A stretch of DNA of 64,000 nt from Mycolicibacter longobardus (GTDB taxonomy: Bacteria; Actinomycetota; Actinomycetes; Mycobacteriales; Mycobacteriaceae). Of this stretch, positions 6,976 to 15,215 are shown piece by piece. Numbering within the stretch: the first letter of the stretch is position 1; every line of letters begins with the position of its first letter. The stretch is from the NCBI RefSeq assembly GCF_002102265.1, contig NZ_LQPG01000010.1, positions 124,001 through 188,000 on the forward strand. Reading direction: 5' to 3'. The notes beneath the pieces are model-generated. The model was not told the DNA's origin. It did not search any database and saw only the letters and a list, made by a program, of their open reading frames with translations. The position numbers and the translations under genes are program-made.

Positions 6976-7629
6976 CTATTCGACGGGATCGGGTTCCGGG
7001 TGATGCTGCGCTGCCAGCTCCGCGATCTGGGCGCCGAATCGGCCCCGCAGCGCGATGGTGCCGATCAACCCGGCGAGCACCGCGACCAGCAACGCCACCC
7101 AGGAGAAGCGGGACAGCCAGTGCTCAGCCGCCACGCCGGCGTAATAGACCAGGGCCGTGGTTCCACCGGCCCAGCAGATGGCTCCGAGCACATTGGCGGC
7201 CAGGAAATGCTGGTATCGCATCTTCAATGCCCCGGCCAGCGGACCCGCCAGGATGCGCAGCAGCGCGACGAATCGGCCGAAGAACACCGCGGTGGCGCCC
7301 CAGCGGCCGAACGACCGTTCGGCCAGGGCGATGTGGCCGGGTCCGAAGTGGTTCGGGAATCGCCGGCCCAGGCGGTCGAAGAGCGGCATGCCGAAGCGCC
7401 GCCCGATCGAGTAGCCGATCGAGTCACCGATCACCGCGCCCACCATCGCCGCCAGCGCGACCCCGACCGGGTCGACCGCCAACTCGTGCCGCGACGACAA
7501 CAGCGCGGCTCCCACCAGCATCAGCTCACCCGGCAACGGGATGCCCAGGCTCTCCAGACCGATCACGCCGCCCACGAGCAGGTAAACCAGCGCGGGCGGG
7601 ATCGAGAAGAGCAGGACATCGACGGACAT
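6976..7629 (-). CDS. DedA-family membrane protein
   Basis: A 217-residue integral membrane protein of the DedA/SNARE-associated family (PF09335). Visible signatures are the loop LESLGIPLPGE near residue 25, the GDSIGYSIGRRFG segment, the ERSFGRWG helix, and the FGRFVALLRILAGPLAG motif whose arginines are important in characterised DedA proteins. DedA members are proposed flippases or proton-dependent transporters for undecaprenyl phosphate or other phospholipids. The start at 7629 puts a signal-anchor at the N-terminus; a longer frame to 7698 adds a charged tail without family similarity. Confidence 0.88.
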   Translation of the reverse strand: MSVDVLLFSIPPALVYLLVGGVIGLESLGIPLPGELMLVGAALLSSRHELAVDPVGVALAAMVGAVIGDSIGYSIGRRFGMPLFDRLGRRFPNHFGPGHIALAERSFGRWGATAVFFGRFVALLRILAGPLAGALKMRYQHFLAANVLGAICWAGGTTALVYYAGVAAEHWLSRFSWVALLVAVLAGLIGTIALRGRFGAQIAELAAQHHPEPDPVE

Positions 7630-7752
7630 GCGGCCAATCATCCCTGACTTCGGCCGAATCCGCTCATCGGCACGGTCACCGGGCCGAACAGGCGCCACCT
7701 TGTAGCGTTAGCCGCGCGTGCTGCAGGTGCTGGATCGATTCGAGGAGCGGCA

Positions 7753-9414
7753 GTGGAATTCAACCTCGCCCAAGTGTTCTCGGCGGTGGCGACGGCCCAC
7801 CCGGAGCGCGATTGCGTCGTCTTCGGCGACCGGCGATTCAGCTACAAGCAGATCGAGGATCGGTCTCGCCGGCTGGCGCGGGCACTGCACGAGTGGGGTC
7901 TGGGTGCGCGTCGCGAGCGCTCCGAGCTGGCCCCGGATGAATCCGGGCAGAGTCATCTCGCGCTGTACCTGGCCAACGGCAACGAATACCTGGAAGGCAT
8001 GCTCGGGGCCTACAACGCCCGGGTCGCGCCGTTCAACGTCAACTACCGCTACGTCGCCGACGAACTGGTCTACCTGCTGACCAACGCCTCCGCCGAGGCG
8101 GTCATGTACCACGCCCGGTTTGCGCCCACGTTGGCCGAAGCGCTGCAGCAGGCCGGTGACCGGCTACCGGACATGCCGCTGATCCACGTCGACGACGACT
8201 CCGGCAACGCACCGCTGCCCGGCGCGGTGCGCTACGAGGAGCTGCTGGCCGCCACGTCCGCCGACCCGCTGGACGTGGTGCTGTCCCCGGACGACTTGTA
8301 CGTGCTCTATACCGGCGGCACCACGGGAATGCCCAAGGGCGTGTTGTGGCGCCAGCACGACATCTTCATCAACGCCATGGGCGGCCGGGAGTTCGGTACC
8401 GGCGCCGTACCCACCAGCCTGGCGGAAATCGTCGAACGCACCCGGACCGGAGGCCCCGGTTCGATGACGGTGGCGCCGCTGATGCACGGCGCCGCCCAGT
8501 GGGCCGCATTCATCACGCTGCTGGGCGGGCGGCCGTTCGTGATGTCGGCGACCACCGACCGGTTCGACCCGGTCGCGACCTGGGAGCTGGCCGCCCGGGA
8601 GCGGGTCATCTCGCTGTCCATCGTCGGCGACGCCTTCGCCCGCCCGCTCGCCGACGCGTTGGAAAACGCTGCAGCGGGGCAGTATGACCTGTCGGGACTG
8701 TTCGTGCTGGCCAGCGGTGGTGCGCCGCTGACCGCCCCGCTCAAGCAACGGATCCTGGAGCTGCTGCCGCAGCTGACGATCCTCGATGCCGGCGGCTCGT
8801 CGGAGACCGGCGCGCAGATGGGGCAGACCACCAGCCGCGACCAGGCTTCCACCGGGCGATTCACCCCCAACCCGGGTGCGGTGGTGGTCAGCGAGGACAT
8901 GACCCGCATTCTCAAACCCGGCGACGACGAGATCGGCTGGCTGGCCCAGCAGGGTTACGTGCCGTTGGGATACCTCGGTGACCCGGAGAAGTCCGCGCGG
9001 ACCTTCCCGGTCATCGAAGGCATTCGCCATTCAGTCCCCGGCGACCGGGCCCGCTGGGATGCCGACGGTGACATCGAACTGCTCGGCCGCGACTCGGTGA
9101 CCATCAACTCCGGCGGGGAGAAGATCTTCGCCGAGGAGGTCGAAGCCGCGGTCGCGCACCATCCCGCCGTCTACGACGTCGTGGTGGTCGGACGGCCCAG
9201 TGAGCGATGGGGCAACGAGGTGGTCGCGGTGGTGCAGCTGACCCAGGGCGCCGACGCCGCCGCCGATGACATCATCGACGAGGCGGCCCGCTACATCGCG
9301 CGCTACAAGCTGCCCAAGGACGTGGTGTTCTGCGCTCAGGTGCAGCGTTCGCCGTCGGGCAAGGCCGACTACCGGTGGGCCAAGGAACAGGCGGTCGCGC
9401 CGCAACCGGGTTAG
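7753..9414 (+). CDS. FadD-type fatty acyl-CoA synthetase
   Basis: A 553-residue AMP-forming acyl-CoA ligase. The phosphate-binding motif YTGGTTGMPKG begins near residue 186, the adenylate motif GSSETG follows centrally, GRDSVTINSGGEKIF marks the hinge, and the catalytic lysine is in SPSGKADYRW at residue 537. It activates a carboxylic acid to acyl-AMP and then to acyl-CoA. From memory the C-terminal KADYRWAKEQ is shared with the FadD19 group that activates sterol side chains, but the substrate here is not established. GTG start with GAGGAG seven bases upstream. It is convergent with the VapC gene. Confidence 0.9.
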   Translation: MEFNLAQVFSAVATAHPERDCVVFGDRRFSYKQIEDRSRRLARALHEWGLGARRERSELAPDESGQSHLALYLANGNEYLEGMLGAYNARVAPFNVNYRYVADELVYLLTNASAEAVMYHARFAPTLAEALQQAGDRLPDMPLIHVDDDSGNAPLPGAVRYEELLAATSADPLDVVLSPDDLYVLYTGGTTGMPKGVLWRQHDIFINAMGGREFGTGAVPTSLAEIVERTRTGGPGSMTVAPLMHGAAQWAAFITLLGGRPFVMSATTDRFDPVATWELAARERVISLSIVGDAFARPLADALENAAAGQYDLSGLFVLASGGAPLTAPLKQRILELLPQLTILDAGGSSETGAQMGQTTSRDQASTGRFTPNPGAVVVSEDMTRILKPGDDEIGWLAQQGYVPLGYLGDPEKSARTFPVIEGIRHSVPGDRARWDADGDIELLGRDSVTINSGGEKIFAEEVEAAVAHHPAVYDVVVVGRPSERWGNEVVAVVQLTQGADAAADDIIDEAARYIARYKLPKDVVFCAQVQRSPSGKADYRWAKEQAVAPQPG

Positions 9415-9429
9415 CCGGTGCGGGGCTGT

Positions 9430-9828
9430 TCAGAACAGCGGCAGTGTCTGTAATCCGCAGTGCGTGCGAATGACTTCGAAGTCATGATCACGGTGTACCA
9501 CAACAAGTTTCAACCGCATCGCCATAGCGGCTATTTGGCAGTCGATAAGGCTGCGCACGGTGTCTCCGCCGCGTCGGCAGCGTCGGTGAATTGCCGCCGC
9601 GTCTTCGGCATCACGTACCGCTGCCAGCGGTTCGATGGAGAATCGTTGCAAGAACCTGCGTCGGACTGCCGCGATCTTCTCGTCGGTGGTCCCGATCATC
9701 AGCTCCATGAGGACAACCTCGGGAACGGTCAGCAGCGATTCTTCGGCGATACGTTCCGTGACCCAACGAGTCGAGGTGGAGTCCGAGCCCTGCAAGAATT
9801 CGATCCAGACTGACGTGTCGACGATCAT
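9430..9828 (-). CDS. vapC: VapC toxin, PIN-domain ribonuclease
   Basis: A 132-residue PIN-domain protein. Its acidic site residues appear in order: IVDTSVW (Asp4), a Glu in [10 protein letters not shown] (residues 36-44), DCQIAA (Asp96) and HRDHDF near residue 113. VapC toxins cleave tRNA or rRNA in a Mg-dependent manner. The ATG overlaps the antitoxin stop by four bases (ATGA), fixing the start. A much longer reading frame continues upstream but only shadows the antitoxin gene. It lies between the FadD gene and an enoyl-CoA hydratase, with no functional link seen. Confidence 0.92.
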   Translation of the reverse strand: MIVDTSVWIEFLQGSDSTSTRWVTERIAEESLLTVPEVVLMELMIGTTDEKIAAVRRRFLQRFSIEPLAAVRDAEDAAAIHRRCRRGGDTVRSLIDCQIAAMAMRLKLVVVHRDHDFEVIRTHCGLQTLPLF

Positions 9829-10052
9829 CCGGGCGATTCGGCGGCGTGTTCCGGAACGGAGAACGATTCGAGTTCCTCGTTGGTGTAGTCGAAACCGGTG
9901 CCCTGCAACGACAACGCTTCCTCGACGCTCAACGCTTCGCCGACGAGCCGCCGCAATGCGAAGTCGACGGCACTGCGTTTGGAGTCCAAACGATAGATCC
10001 GCTGGACGGCGTCGATGAGTGCGTCGTCGATCTCGATGTTTGTCCGAGACAT
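9825..10052 (-). CDS. vapB: VapB antitoxin, ribbon-helix-helix type
   Basis: A 75-residue protein whose N-terminus [16 protein letters not shown] has the beta-strand then helix pattern of a ribbon-helix-helix DNA-binding domain. The C-terminal acidic stretch ([12 protein letters not shown]) is the likely VapC-binding tail. I start it at 10052 because the domain begins there; an ATG five codons earlier is possible. It neutralises VapC and probably represses the operon through the inverted repeat just upstream. Confidence 0.9.
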   Translation of the reverse strand: MSRTNIEIDDALIDAVQRIYRLDSKRSAVDFALRRLVGEALSVEEALSLQGTGFDYTNEELESFSVPEHAAESPG

Positions 10053-10061
10053 GACACCATG

Positions 10062-10079
10062 ATACACACCAAGGTGTAT
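10062..10079. promoter_or_regulatory. Candidate VapB operator
   Basis: ATACAC and GTGTAT form a perfect inverted repeat around a 6-base centre, with a nested ACACC-AA-GGTGT. It lies 10 bases upstream of the chosen vapB start, where an autoregulatory site is expected. Confidence 0.6.
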
Positions 10080-10094
10080 TGGCCTCGCCCGGGC

Positions 10095-10895
10095 TCATCC
10101 GAACTGAGGCTTGCGTTTCTCCCGGATGGCGGCCAGGCCCTCGTGCACGTCGGGCCCGGAGAAGCCGAGGAATTCCAGCCCCAACGCGGTCTCGAAGGCC
10201 GGCGCGAACTGCCGGTACCAGTAGTTGAGGCTGTGTTTGGTGAAGCGGATCGCATCCTGCGCGCCGTGGGCCAGGTCGTCGGCGATGCGGGTCGCGGTGG
10301 CCAGTACCTCGTCGTCGTCGACGCACTTGGAGACCAACCCGATGCGTTCGGCCTCCTCGCCGTGCAGGGTCTCGCAGGTCAACAGGTAGTACTTTGCCTT
10401 GGCCATGCCGACCAGCAGCGGCCAGCAGATCGCCGCGTGGTCCCCGGCGGCCACTCCCAGCTTGGTGTGGCCGTCGATCAGCCGGGCGGTGCGCCCGGCC
10501 ACCGAGATATCAGACAGCAGTGCCACCACCAGGCCCGCGCCCACGGCGGGCCCGTTGATCGCCGAGATCACCGGCTTGGAGAAGTTGACCATGTTCAGCA
10601 CCAGATCGCGGGCCTCCCGCAGCACCTGCATCCGCCCGGCATAGTCGCCGATGGTCTTCTCGATCAGCTCGAAGCTGCCGCCGGCGGAGAAGGCCTTGCC
10701 CTCGCCGCGAACCAGCACCGCCCGCACCCGGTCGTCGCGCTCGATCGCCGGCCACACGTCGGCGAGGTCACGGTGCATCTGCGGCCCCACGGAGTTTAGC
10801 CCGGGGGAGTCCAGCACCAGTTGCAGCACGCCGTTGCCGCCGGTCTCGAGTCGAAGGGAGGGGAAGGCGCCGTAGCCGGAGTTGTCAGCCATCAT
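10095..10895 (-). CDS. Enoyl-CoA hydratase/isomerase family protein
   Basis: A 266-residue crotonase-fold protein. Visible parts are the [12 protein letters not shown] oxyanion-forming loop near residue 70, the second oxyanion segment [15 protein letters not shown], and the C-terminal trimerisation helices. Classical hydratases carry paired glutamates after the second loop. Here that region reads [18 protein letters not shown], so the usual PEIxxG glutamate is not evident and the activity may be isomerase, hydrolase or decarboxylase rather than hydratase. An adjacent second ATG at 10892 is equally plausible as start. Confidence 0.85.
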   Translation of the reverse strand: MMADNSGYGAFPSLRLETGGNGVLQLVLDSPGLNSVGPQMHRDLADVWPAIERDDRVRAVLVRGEGKAFSAGGSFELIEKTIGDYAGRMQVLREARDLVLNMVNFSKPVISAINGPAVGAGLVVALLSDISVAGRTARLIDGHTKLGVAAGDHAAICWPLLVGMAKAKYYLLTCETLHGEEAERIGLVSKCVDDDEVLATATRIADDLAHGAQDAIRFTKHSLNYWYRQFAPAFETALGLEFLGFSGPDVHEGLAAIREKRKPQFG

Positions 10896-10976
10896 CTGTT
10901 TCTACTCGACCGTCATCGCCGGGGTGGCGGCAGAGTCGCCGGCGCGGTAGCCCAGGCGGCGCAGACGTCATATATC

Positions 10977-10993
10977 ATGTTGCAGGACAACAT
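10977..10993. promoter_or_regulatory. Inverted repeat ATGTTG-N5-CAACAT
   Basis: A perfect 6-base inverted repeat with a 5-base centre lies in the divergent region between the enoyl-CoA hydratase-like gene and the ferredoxin gene. It resembles TetR- or MarR-class operators in layout. The binding protein is unknown. Confidence 0.45.
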
Positions 10994-11094
10994 ATTTCGC
11001 GGATTATCGAGATCCCGAAAGGCTCACCGGAGGAGGGCGAGTCCGCCCGCCGGCATTTAGGCCCGCCTTTCTAGTTTCTACAAAATCCCTTGTG

Positions 11095-11100
11095 TAAACT
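11095..11100 (+). promoter_or_regulatory. -10 element of a leaderless fdxA promoter
   Basis: TAAACT fits the mycobacterial TANNNT -10 element. It ends eight bases before the ATG at 11109, so transcription would begin at or next to the start codon and the mRNA would be leaderless. This agrees with the absence of a ribosome-binding site. Confidence 0.55.
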
Positions 11101-11108
11101 CTGTGCCC

Positions 11109-11453
11109 ATGGCATATGTGATCGGGAAGCCGTGCGTTGACGTGATGGACCGGGCCTGCGTGGAGGAGTGCCCGGTCGACTGCATCTACGAAGGCGGCCG
11201 CGCCCTCTACATCCATCCTGATGAATGTGTGGACTGCGGGGCCTGCGAGCCGGTGTGCCCGGTCGAGGCCATCTATTACGAAGATGACCTTCCGGATGAG
11301 CTGCAACCCCACCTGGCCGACAACGTGGCGTTCTTCGCCGAGCCGCTGCCGGGCCGTGACGAAGCGCTCGGATCGCCCGGTGGCGCCGCCAAGATCGGCC
11401 CGCTCGGCATCGACACCCCGCTGGTGGCCGGCTATCCCCCTCAGGGGGAGTGA
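11109..11453 (+). CDS. fdxA: 7Fe ferredoxin, FdxA type
   Basis: A 114-residue ferredoxin, the same length as FdxA (Rv2007c). Cysteines lie at 9, 17, 21, 25, 40, 43, 46 and 50. The first set has the spacing of a [3Fe-4S] site (C9, C17, C50) and CVDCGACEPVCP supplies the [4Fe-4S] site. The motif LGSPGGAAKIGP and the C-terminal extension are typical of actinobacterial ferredoxins. It shuttles single electrons in the cytosol, possibly to a cytochrome P450 or other oxidoreductase; the partner is not in the window. The stop overlaps the GTG of the following regulator, suggesting one transcript. Confidence 0.9.
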   Translation: MAYVIGKPCVDVMDRACVEECPVDCIYEGGRALYIHPDECVDCGACEPVCPVEAIYYEDDLPDELQPHLADNVAFFAEPLPGRDEALGSPGGAAKIGPLGIDTPLVAGYPPQGE

Positions 11454-12211
11454 GCGACATCGTCAAACCGCCCGCGCCAGCTGGAGGACCTGGAGGACGC
11501 CGCCTCGACGTGCTTCGGCTGGTGCAGGCCGCGGAAGAACCGCTGAGCATCGCGCAGATCGCCGACACGTTGGGGGTGCACCCCAACACGGTGCGGTTCC
11601 ACCTGGACACCCTGGTCGAGGAAGGCCGGGTCGAACACACCGAACCCGATCACAAGGGACGGGGCCGACCGGCGCTGATGTTCCGCGCTATCCGGCAGAT
11701 GGACCGCGGCGGCACCCGCCGATTCCGGCTGCTGGCGGAGATCCTCACCATCGGCCTAGCCGCCGACCAGGACGCCAGCAGCAAGGCACTGGCCGCGGGC
11801 CGGGAGTGGGGCCGGCGACTGCAGCCGCTGCACCACCCGACCGGACCCGTCGACGCCGAGGAGTCGACCGGCCATCTCATCGAGATGCTCGACGAGTTGG
11901 GCTTCCAACCCGAGCAGCTCGAACCCGATGGCGCCGGCGAGATGCAGCTCGGATTGCGGCACTGCCCGTTCCTGGAGCTCGCTGAAAACGCCGCTGAAGT
12001 CATCTGCCCGATCCACCTGGGGTTGATGCAGGGCGCGCTGGAGGCCTGGGAGGCGCCGGTGACCGTCGACCGCCTTGAGCCGTTCGCCCAGCCCGACCTG
12101 TGCGTGGCACACCTGAAGTCGTTGTATCCCAACGGGGCTACGCCTTCGAACGGTGCCCGCAGCGCCCCTTCGCCCGCGGGGGCGGTGCGCGTGGACGGAC
12201 CCGCCGGGTGA
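11450..12211 (+). CDS. Winged-helix regulator with C-terminal cysteines
   Basis: A 253-residue transcription factor. Residues 20-75 form a winged helix of ArsR/SufR character (SIAQIADTLGVHPNTVRFHLDTL). The C-terminal part has Cys172 in LRHCPFLE, Cys186 in VICPIHLG and Cys218 in DLCVAHL, a pattern like SufR-type regulators that ligate an iron-sulfur cluster. It may sense Fe-S or redox status; this is inference from the cysteines. The GTG overlaps the ferredoxin stop by four bases, and its own stop overlaps the next gene in the same way. That makes a ferredoxin-regulator-membrane protein unit. Confidence 0.75.
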   Translation: MSDIVKPPAPAGGPGGRRLDVLRLVQAAEEPLSIAQIADTLGVHPNTVRFHLDTLVEEGRVEHTEPDHKGRGRPALMFRAIRQMDRGGTRRFRLLAEILTIGLAADQDASSKALAAGREWGRRLQPLHHPTGPVDAEESTGHLIEMLDELGFQPEQLEPDGAGEMQLGLRHCPFLELAENAAEVICPIHLGLMQGALEAWEAPVTVDRLEPFAQPDLCVAHLKSLYPNGATPSNGARSAPSPAGAVRVDGPAG

Positions 12212-12633
12212 GTGTCGGTTCCGCCGTCGCGACCGCCGCAACCTTCCTCTGGCTGGGCATGGTGATCGCGATTTCTTTCATGGAGGCGCCGCTGAAGTTT
12301 CGGGCGCCCAACGCGACGGTCCCGATCTGTCTGGGCATCGGCCGGTTGGTCTTTCGGGCTCTCAACACCGCAGAGTTCCTGCTGGCCGCGGCCATCGCGG
12401 TGGCGTTTGCGCTCGAGCGGCCCGGCGCCGGCGTTGCGGTGACGTACGCGATCGCCCTGGCCATGCTGGTGGCTCAGGTGCTCGCGGTGCGGCCGTCCCT
12501 GAGTCGCCGCGCCGATCAGGTGCTGTCGGGGCTGGATGTGCCCCGCTCGCGCGCCCACTACGCCTACATCGCGTTGGAGCTGGTCAAAGTCACCGCGCTG
12601 GTCTGGCTGGGCATTCTCCTGCTGACCCGCTGA
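12208..12633 (+). CDS. Small conserved membrane protein
   Basis: A 141-residue protein with four predicted transmembrane helices: residues 5-25, about 45-65, 70-90 and 115-138. The first contains the helix FLWLGMVIAISFMEAPLKF, a pattern seen in small actinobacterial membrane proteins of unknown function. The GTG start overlaps the regulator stop (GTGA), so it is translationally coupled to the ferredoxin and regulator genes. No catalytic motif is visible. Confidence 0.7.
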   Translation: MSVGSAVATAATFLWLGMVIAISFMEAPLKFRAPNATVPICLGIGRLVFRALNTAEFLLAAAIAVAFALERPGAGVAVTYAIALAMLVAQVLAVRPSLSRRADQVLSGLDVPRSRAHYAYIALELVKVTALVWLGILLLTR

Positions 12634-12689
12634 GCCGTCCGATCCGTCCGATCCGAACACCATCCGCCCACCGAGCCGAAGGAATACCG

Positions 12690-13034
12690 ATGGAATCGAC
12701 CTCCTTGAACGCGTTGGCCGACGAGAAGCTGGCCGAGGCCAAGCAACACCACAGCGGGCGCGCGGCGCACACCGTGTACGGCGGTTCGGTGCACCACCTG
12801 CGCCAGACCCTGGTCGCATTGCAGGCCGGCCAGTCGCTGGCCGAACACGACAGCCCGGGGGAGTCGACCCTGCAGGTCCTGCGCGGCCGGGTGCGGCTTA
12901 CCGCCGGCGACGACGCCTGGGAGGGTTCGGCCGGGGAGCTCGTCACTCTGCCGCGCACCCGCCACGCGCTGGAATCGCTGGAGGACGCGGTGGTGCTGCT
13001 GACGGTCACCAAGAGCGCATCGCACGGAGCGTGA
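12690..13034 (+). CDS. Small cupin-domain protein
   Basis: A 114-residue single cupin barrel. The motifs are QSLAEHDSPGESTLQVLRGRVRL (metal-site strand pair, compressed) followed by LVTLPRTRHALESLEDAVVLL. Only one histidine of the usual metal triad is clear in each half, so metal binding is uncertain. GAAGGA precedes the ATG at good spacing. The stop overlaps the GTG of the nitronate monooxygenase gene by four bases, so the two are likely co-translated. It may be a binding or sensing protein. Confidence 0.8.
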   Translation: MESTSLNALADEKLAEAKQHHSGRAAHTVYGGSVHHLRQTLVALQAGQSLAEHDSPGESTLQVLRGRVRLTAGDDAWEGSAGELVTLPRTRHALESLEDAVVLLTVTKSASHGA

Positions 13035-13993
13035 CCGCGGCGCAACTCAGCACACCCTGGTCGCTGCGCGCCGGGCTGCGGTTGCCCATCCTCAACGCCC
13101 CGATGGGCGGGGTGGCCGGTGGGCGGCTGGCCGCGGCGGTCACCGCGGCGGGCGGGCTGGGCATGATCGGCATGGGCAGCACCGCCACCGCGGCGTCGCT
13201 GGCCACCGAGCTGGCCGCGCTCGAGCAGGCACCGCGGTTCGGAATCGGCTTGGTGGACTGGGTGATCCGAGACCGGCCTGACCTGCTCGACGCCGCCCTG
13301 GCCGCCCGCCCCGCGCTGCTGTCGGTCAGCTTCGGCGCCGACCTGACCTGGGTCGACCGAGCCCATGCGGCCGGCATCCTCGCCGCCACCCAGGTCTACG
13401 ACGCCGAGACCGCCCGACGAGCGCAGGACGCCGGGCTGGACGTGTTGGTGGCCCGCGGCGCCGAGGGCGGCGGGCACGGCGACACCCGGCTGGCCACGCT
13501 GCCACTGCTGGACGCCGTTCTGGACGCCGTGACGGTGCCGGTGCTGGCCGCCGGCGGCATCGGCTCGCCGCGCAGCCTGGCCGCGGTGCTGGCCGCCGGG
13601 GCCGCCGGCGCCTGGCTGGGCACCTGCCTGTCGGCCTGTCCCGAGGCGCTGACCGCCGACAGCGCCCGCCGCGCGCTGATCGCGGCCGCCGGCACCGACA
13701 CCGTCACCACCCGGGTATTCGACGTCGGCCAGCGGCTGGACTGGCCGGCGCGGTTCCCGTCGCGGGTGTTGCGCAACGAGTTCACCGGCCGCTGGATGGG
13801 ACACGAGGAAACCCTGGCCGGTGACCCGGAGGCGGCTGCGGAGCTGGCCGCCGGGATCGCCGCCGGGGATCAGCGGGTGGCCCCGGTCGATGCGGGCCAG
13901 GGCGTGGGCGTGCTCACCGATAGCCGTCCGGCCGGGGTGGTCCTCGACGAGCTGTGCACCGGGGCGCAACGGCTGCTGGCCCGCTGGAGCTGA
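13031..13993 (+). CDS. Nitronate monooxygenase family flavoprotein
   Basis: A 320-residue FMN-dependent TIM-barrel protein. It has the N-terminal LRLPILNAPMGGVAGGRLAAAV segment of the NMO/2-nitropropane dioxygenase family, the EGGGHGD phosphate/substrate loop, and VPVLAAGGIG plus GAAGAWLGT for FMN phosphate binding. The family oxidises alkyl nitronates and detoxifies propionate-3-nitronate, or reduces quinones. It is translationally coupled to the cupin gene through a GTGA overlap and is convergent with the DUF1990 gene. Confidence 0.88.
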   Translation: MTAAQLSTPWSLRAGLRLPILNAPMGGVAGGRLAAAVTAAGGLGMIGMGSTATAASLATELAALEQAPRFGIGLVDWVIRDRPDLLDAALAARPALLSVSFGADLTWVDRAHAAGILAATQVYDAETARRAQDAGLDVLVARGAEGGGHGDTRLATLPLLDAVLDAVTVPVLAAGGIGSPRSLAAVLAAGAAGAWLGTCLSACPEALTADSARRALIAAAGTDTVTTRVFDVGQRLDWPARFPSRVLRNEFTGRWMGHEETLAGDPEAAAELAAGIAAGDQRVAPVDAGQGVGVLTDSRPAGVVLDELCTGAQRLLARWS

Positions 13994-13997
13994 CGGG

Positions 13998-14501
13998 TCA
14001 CACTGCCCGCAGATAGCGTTTGGCCATCACGCGCTGCGCCAGCCGTCCCACGGGACCACCCGCCTTGATCCACCAGGTGGCCGGCCGAGAGAACGCCCGA
14101 ACCTGCGTGTACACCGTGTCCTCGGCGGGGTCGTAGCGCACCGAGAAAAGCTCCTCACCGGACTCGGGATGTCCGGGCAGGGTGCCGTAGGCGAAGCCGC
14201 GCCGGTCGGGCTCCGACACGACGTAGACGACCCGACACGGTGCTTTCATGACACCGAGCCGCACCAGTACCACCCCGCCGACGGCGGCGACGTCGCTGTC
14301 CGCCTCCACTCGCACACCCAGCCCGGCGCCGCGCAGCATCCCCCAACGCAGCACCGCGTCGCCGGCCTGCTCGAAACGCTGCCGGCCCCGGCCGATCGGT
14401 GCGGTCAGGTCCAGATGGTGATACCCGTCGGGCAGTGTGCCGGCGGTGGCGCCCACTTCGGCGTAGGTGAGCGGGAGGTCACGCAGCGTGCTCAAGTCCA
14501 C
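13998..14501 (-). CDS. DUF1990 (UPF0548) protein
   Basis: A 167-residue protein beginning LSTLRDLPLTYAEVGAT, followed by YHHLDLTAPIGRG, RWGMLRGAG and FAYGTLPGHPESGEELF, all characteristic of the UPF0548/DUF1990 family. No function is established for it. The beta-rich core may bind a small molecule. It stands alone, convergent with the nitronate monooxygenase gene and divergent from a thioesterase gene. Confidence 0.85.
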   Translation of the reverse strand: MDLSTLRDLPLTYAEVGATAGTLPDGYHHLDLTAPIGRGRQRFEQAGDAVLRWGMLRGAGLGVRVEADSDVAAVGGVVLVRLGVMKAPCRVVYVVSEPDRRGFAYGTLPGHPESGEELFSVRYDPAEDTVYTQVRAFSRPATWWIKAGGPVGRLAQRVMAKRYLRAV

Positions 14502-14566
14502 CGGCCCAACCTTGCCATCGCGGGCGGGCCGTCCGCCAGATGAGGGCAGGAACGTTTAATAGGGGC

Positions 14567-15181
14567 GTGAAAGCCCCACACGCCGGCGGCGGTTTCAATC
14601 CGCCGGAACCGACCGAGAAGGGCGGGCCGGACTACGGCCGGTTCCTGGAGGCCATGCGCGCGCTGCAGGACCATGCCCGCGCCGCCGATGCCCCCGCCGA
14701 GGTGATCGGCAAGGCAGCCGACGCGTTGCAGGACGTCTGCGACCTGCTGGCCCCGTTCGACACCGACGAATGGTCATCACCGTCGGGGCGCCGGCTGGAC
14801 CTGCCGATGCGCGGCAACCTGTTGCCGGTGCCGATGAAGCTCAAGAAGGACGACGACGGGCGGCTGCGCGGCTGGGCCCGCTTCCGGCGGTTCCACCTGG
14901 GCCGCAATGGGGCCGCGCACGGCGGGGCCATCGCGCTGCTGTTCGACTCGGTGCTGGGAACCGCGTCGTGGGTGCTGACCGGCGGCCCGTACCAGCGCAC
15001 CGCCTATCTGCACGTCAACTACCGCCAGATCGTGCCGATCGACAAGGAGTTGCAGGTCGAGGCGTGGGTCAGCCGGACGGAGGGCCGGAAGATCTTCGTC
15101 GAGACCACAGTGTGCGACGGCGACACCGTGCTGACCGACGCCGAGGCGTTGTTCGTGGTCCTCAAACCCGGCCAGCCGTGA
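14567..15181 (+). CDS. PaaI-like hotdog thioesterase
   Basis: A 204-residue protein. The N-terminal half is a helical extension (GGPDYGRFLEAMRALQDHARAAD) typical of a mycobacterial thioesterase subgroup. The C-terminal half is a hotdog fold with the motif GRNGAAHGGAIALLFDSVLG, whose HGG segment and following acidic residue form the active site in PaaI/YbaW enzymes. It probably hydrolyses acyl-CoA. The GTG at 14567 is chosen because it leaves room for a divergent promoter; an in-frame ATG at 14540 is an alternative. Confidence 0.8.
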   Translation: MKAPHAGGGFNPPEPTEKGGPDYGRFLEAMRALQDHARAADAPAEVIGKAADALQDVCDLLAPFDTDEWSSPSGRRLDLPMRGNLLPVPMKLKKDDDGRLRGWARFRRFHLGRNGAAHGGAIALLFDSVLGTASWVLTGGPYQRTAYLHVNYRQIVPIDKELQVEAWVSRTEGRKIFVETTVCDGDTVLTDAEALFVVLKPGQP

Positions 15182-15215
15182 GGCAACCGCCGTCCCGTGC
15201 AACTTCCTGTGTGCG

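Noticed and set aside
9829..10326. An in-frame extension of vapC upstream to 10326
   Set aside because: It crosses vapB and part of the hydratase gene out of frame and contains no PIN-domain residues. The ATGA overlap with vapB fixes the start at 9828.
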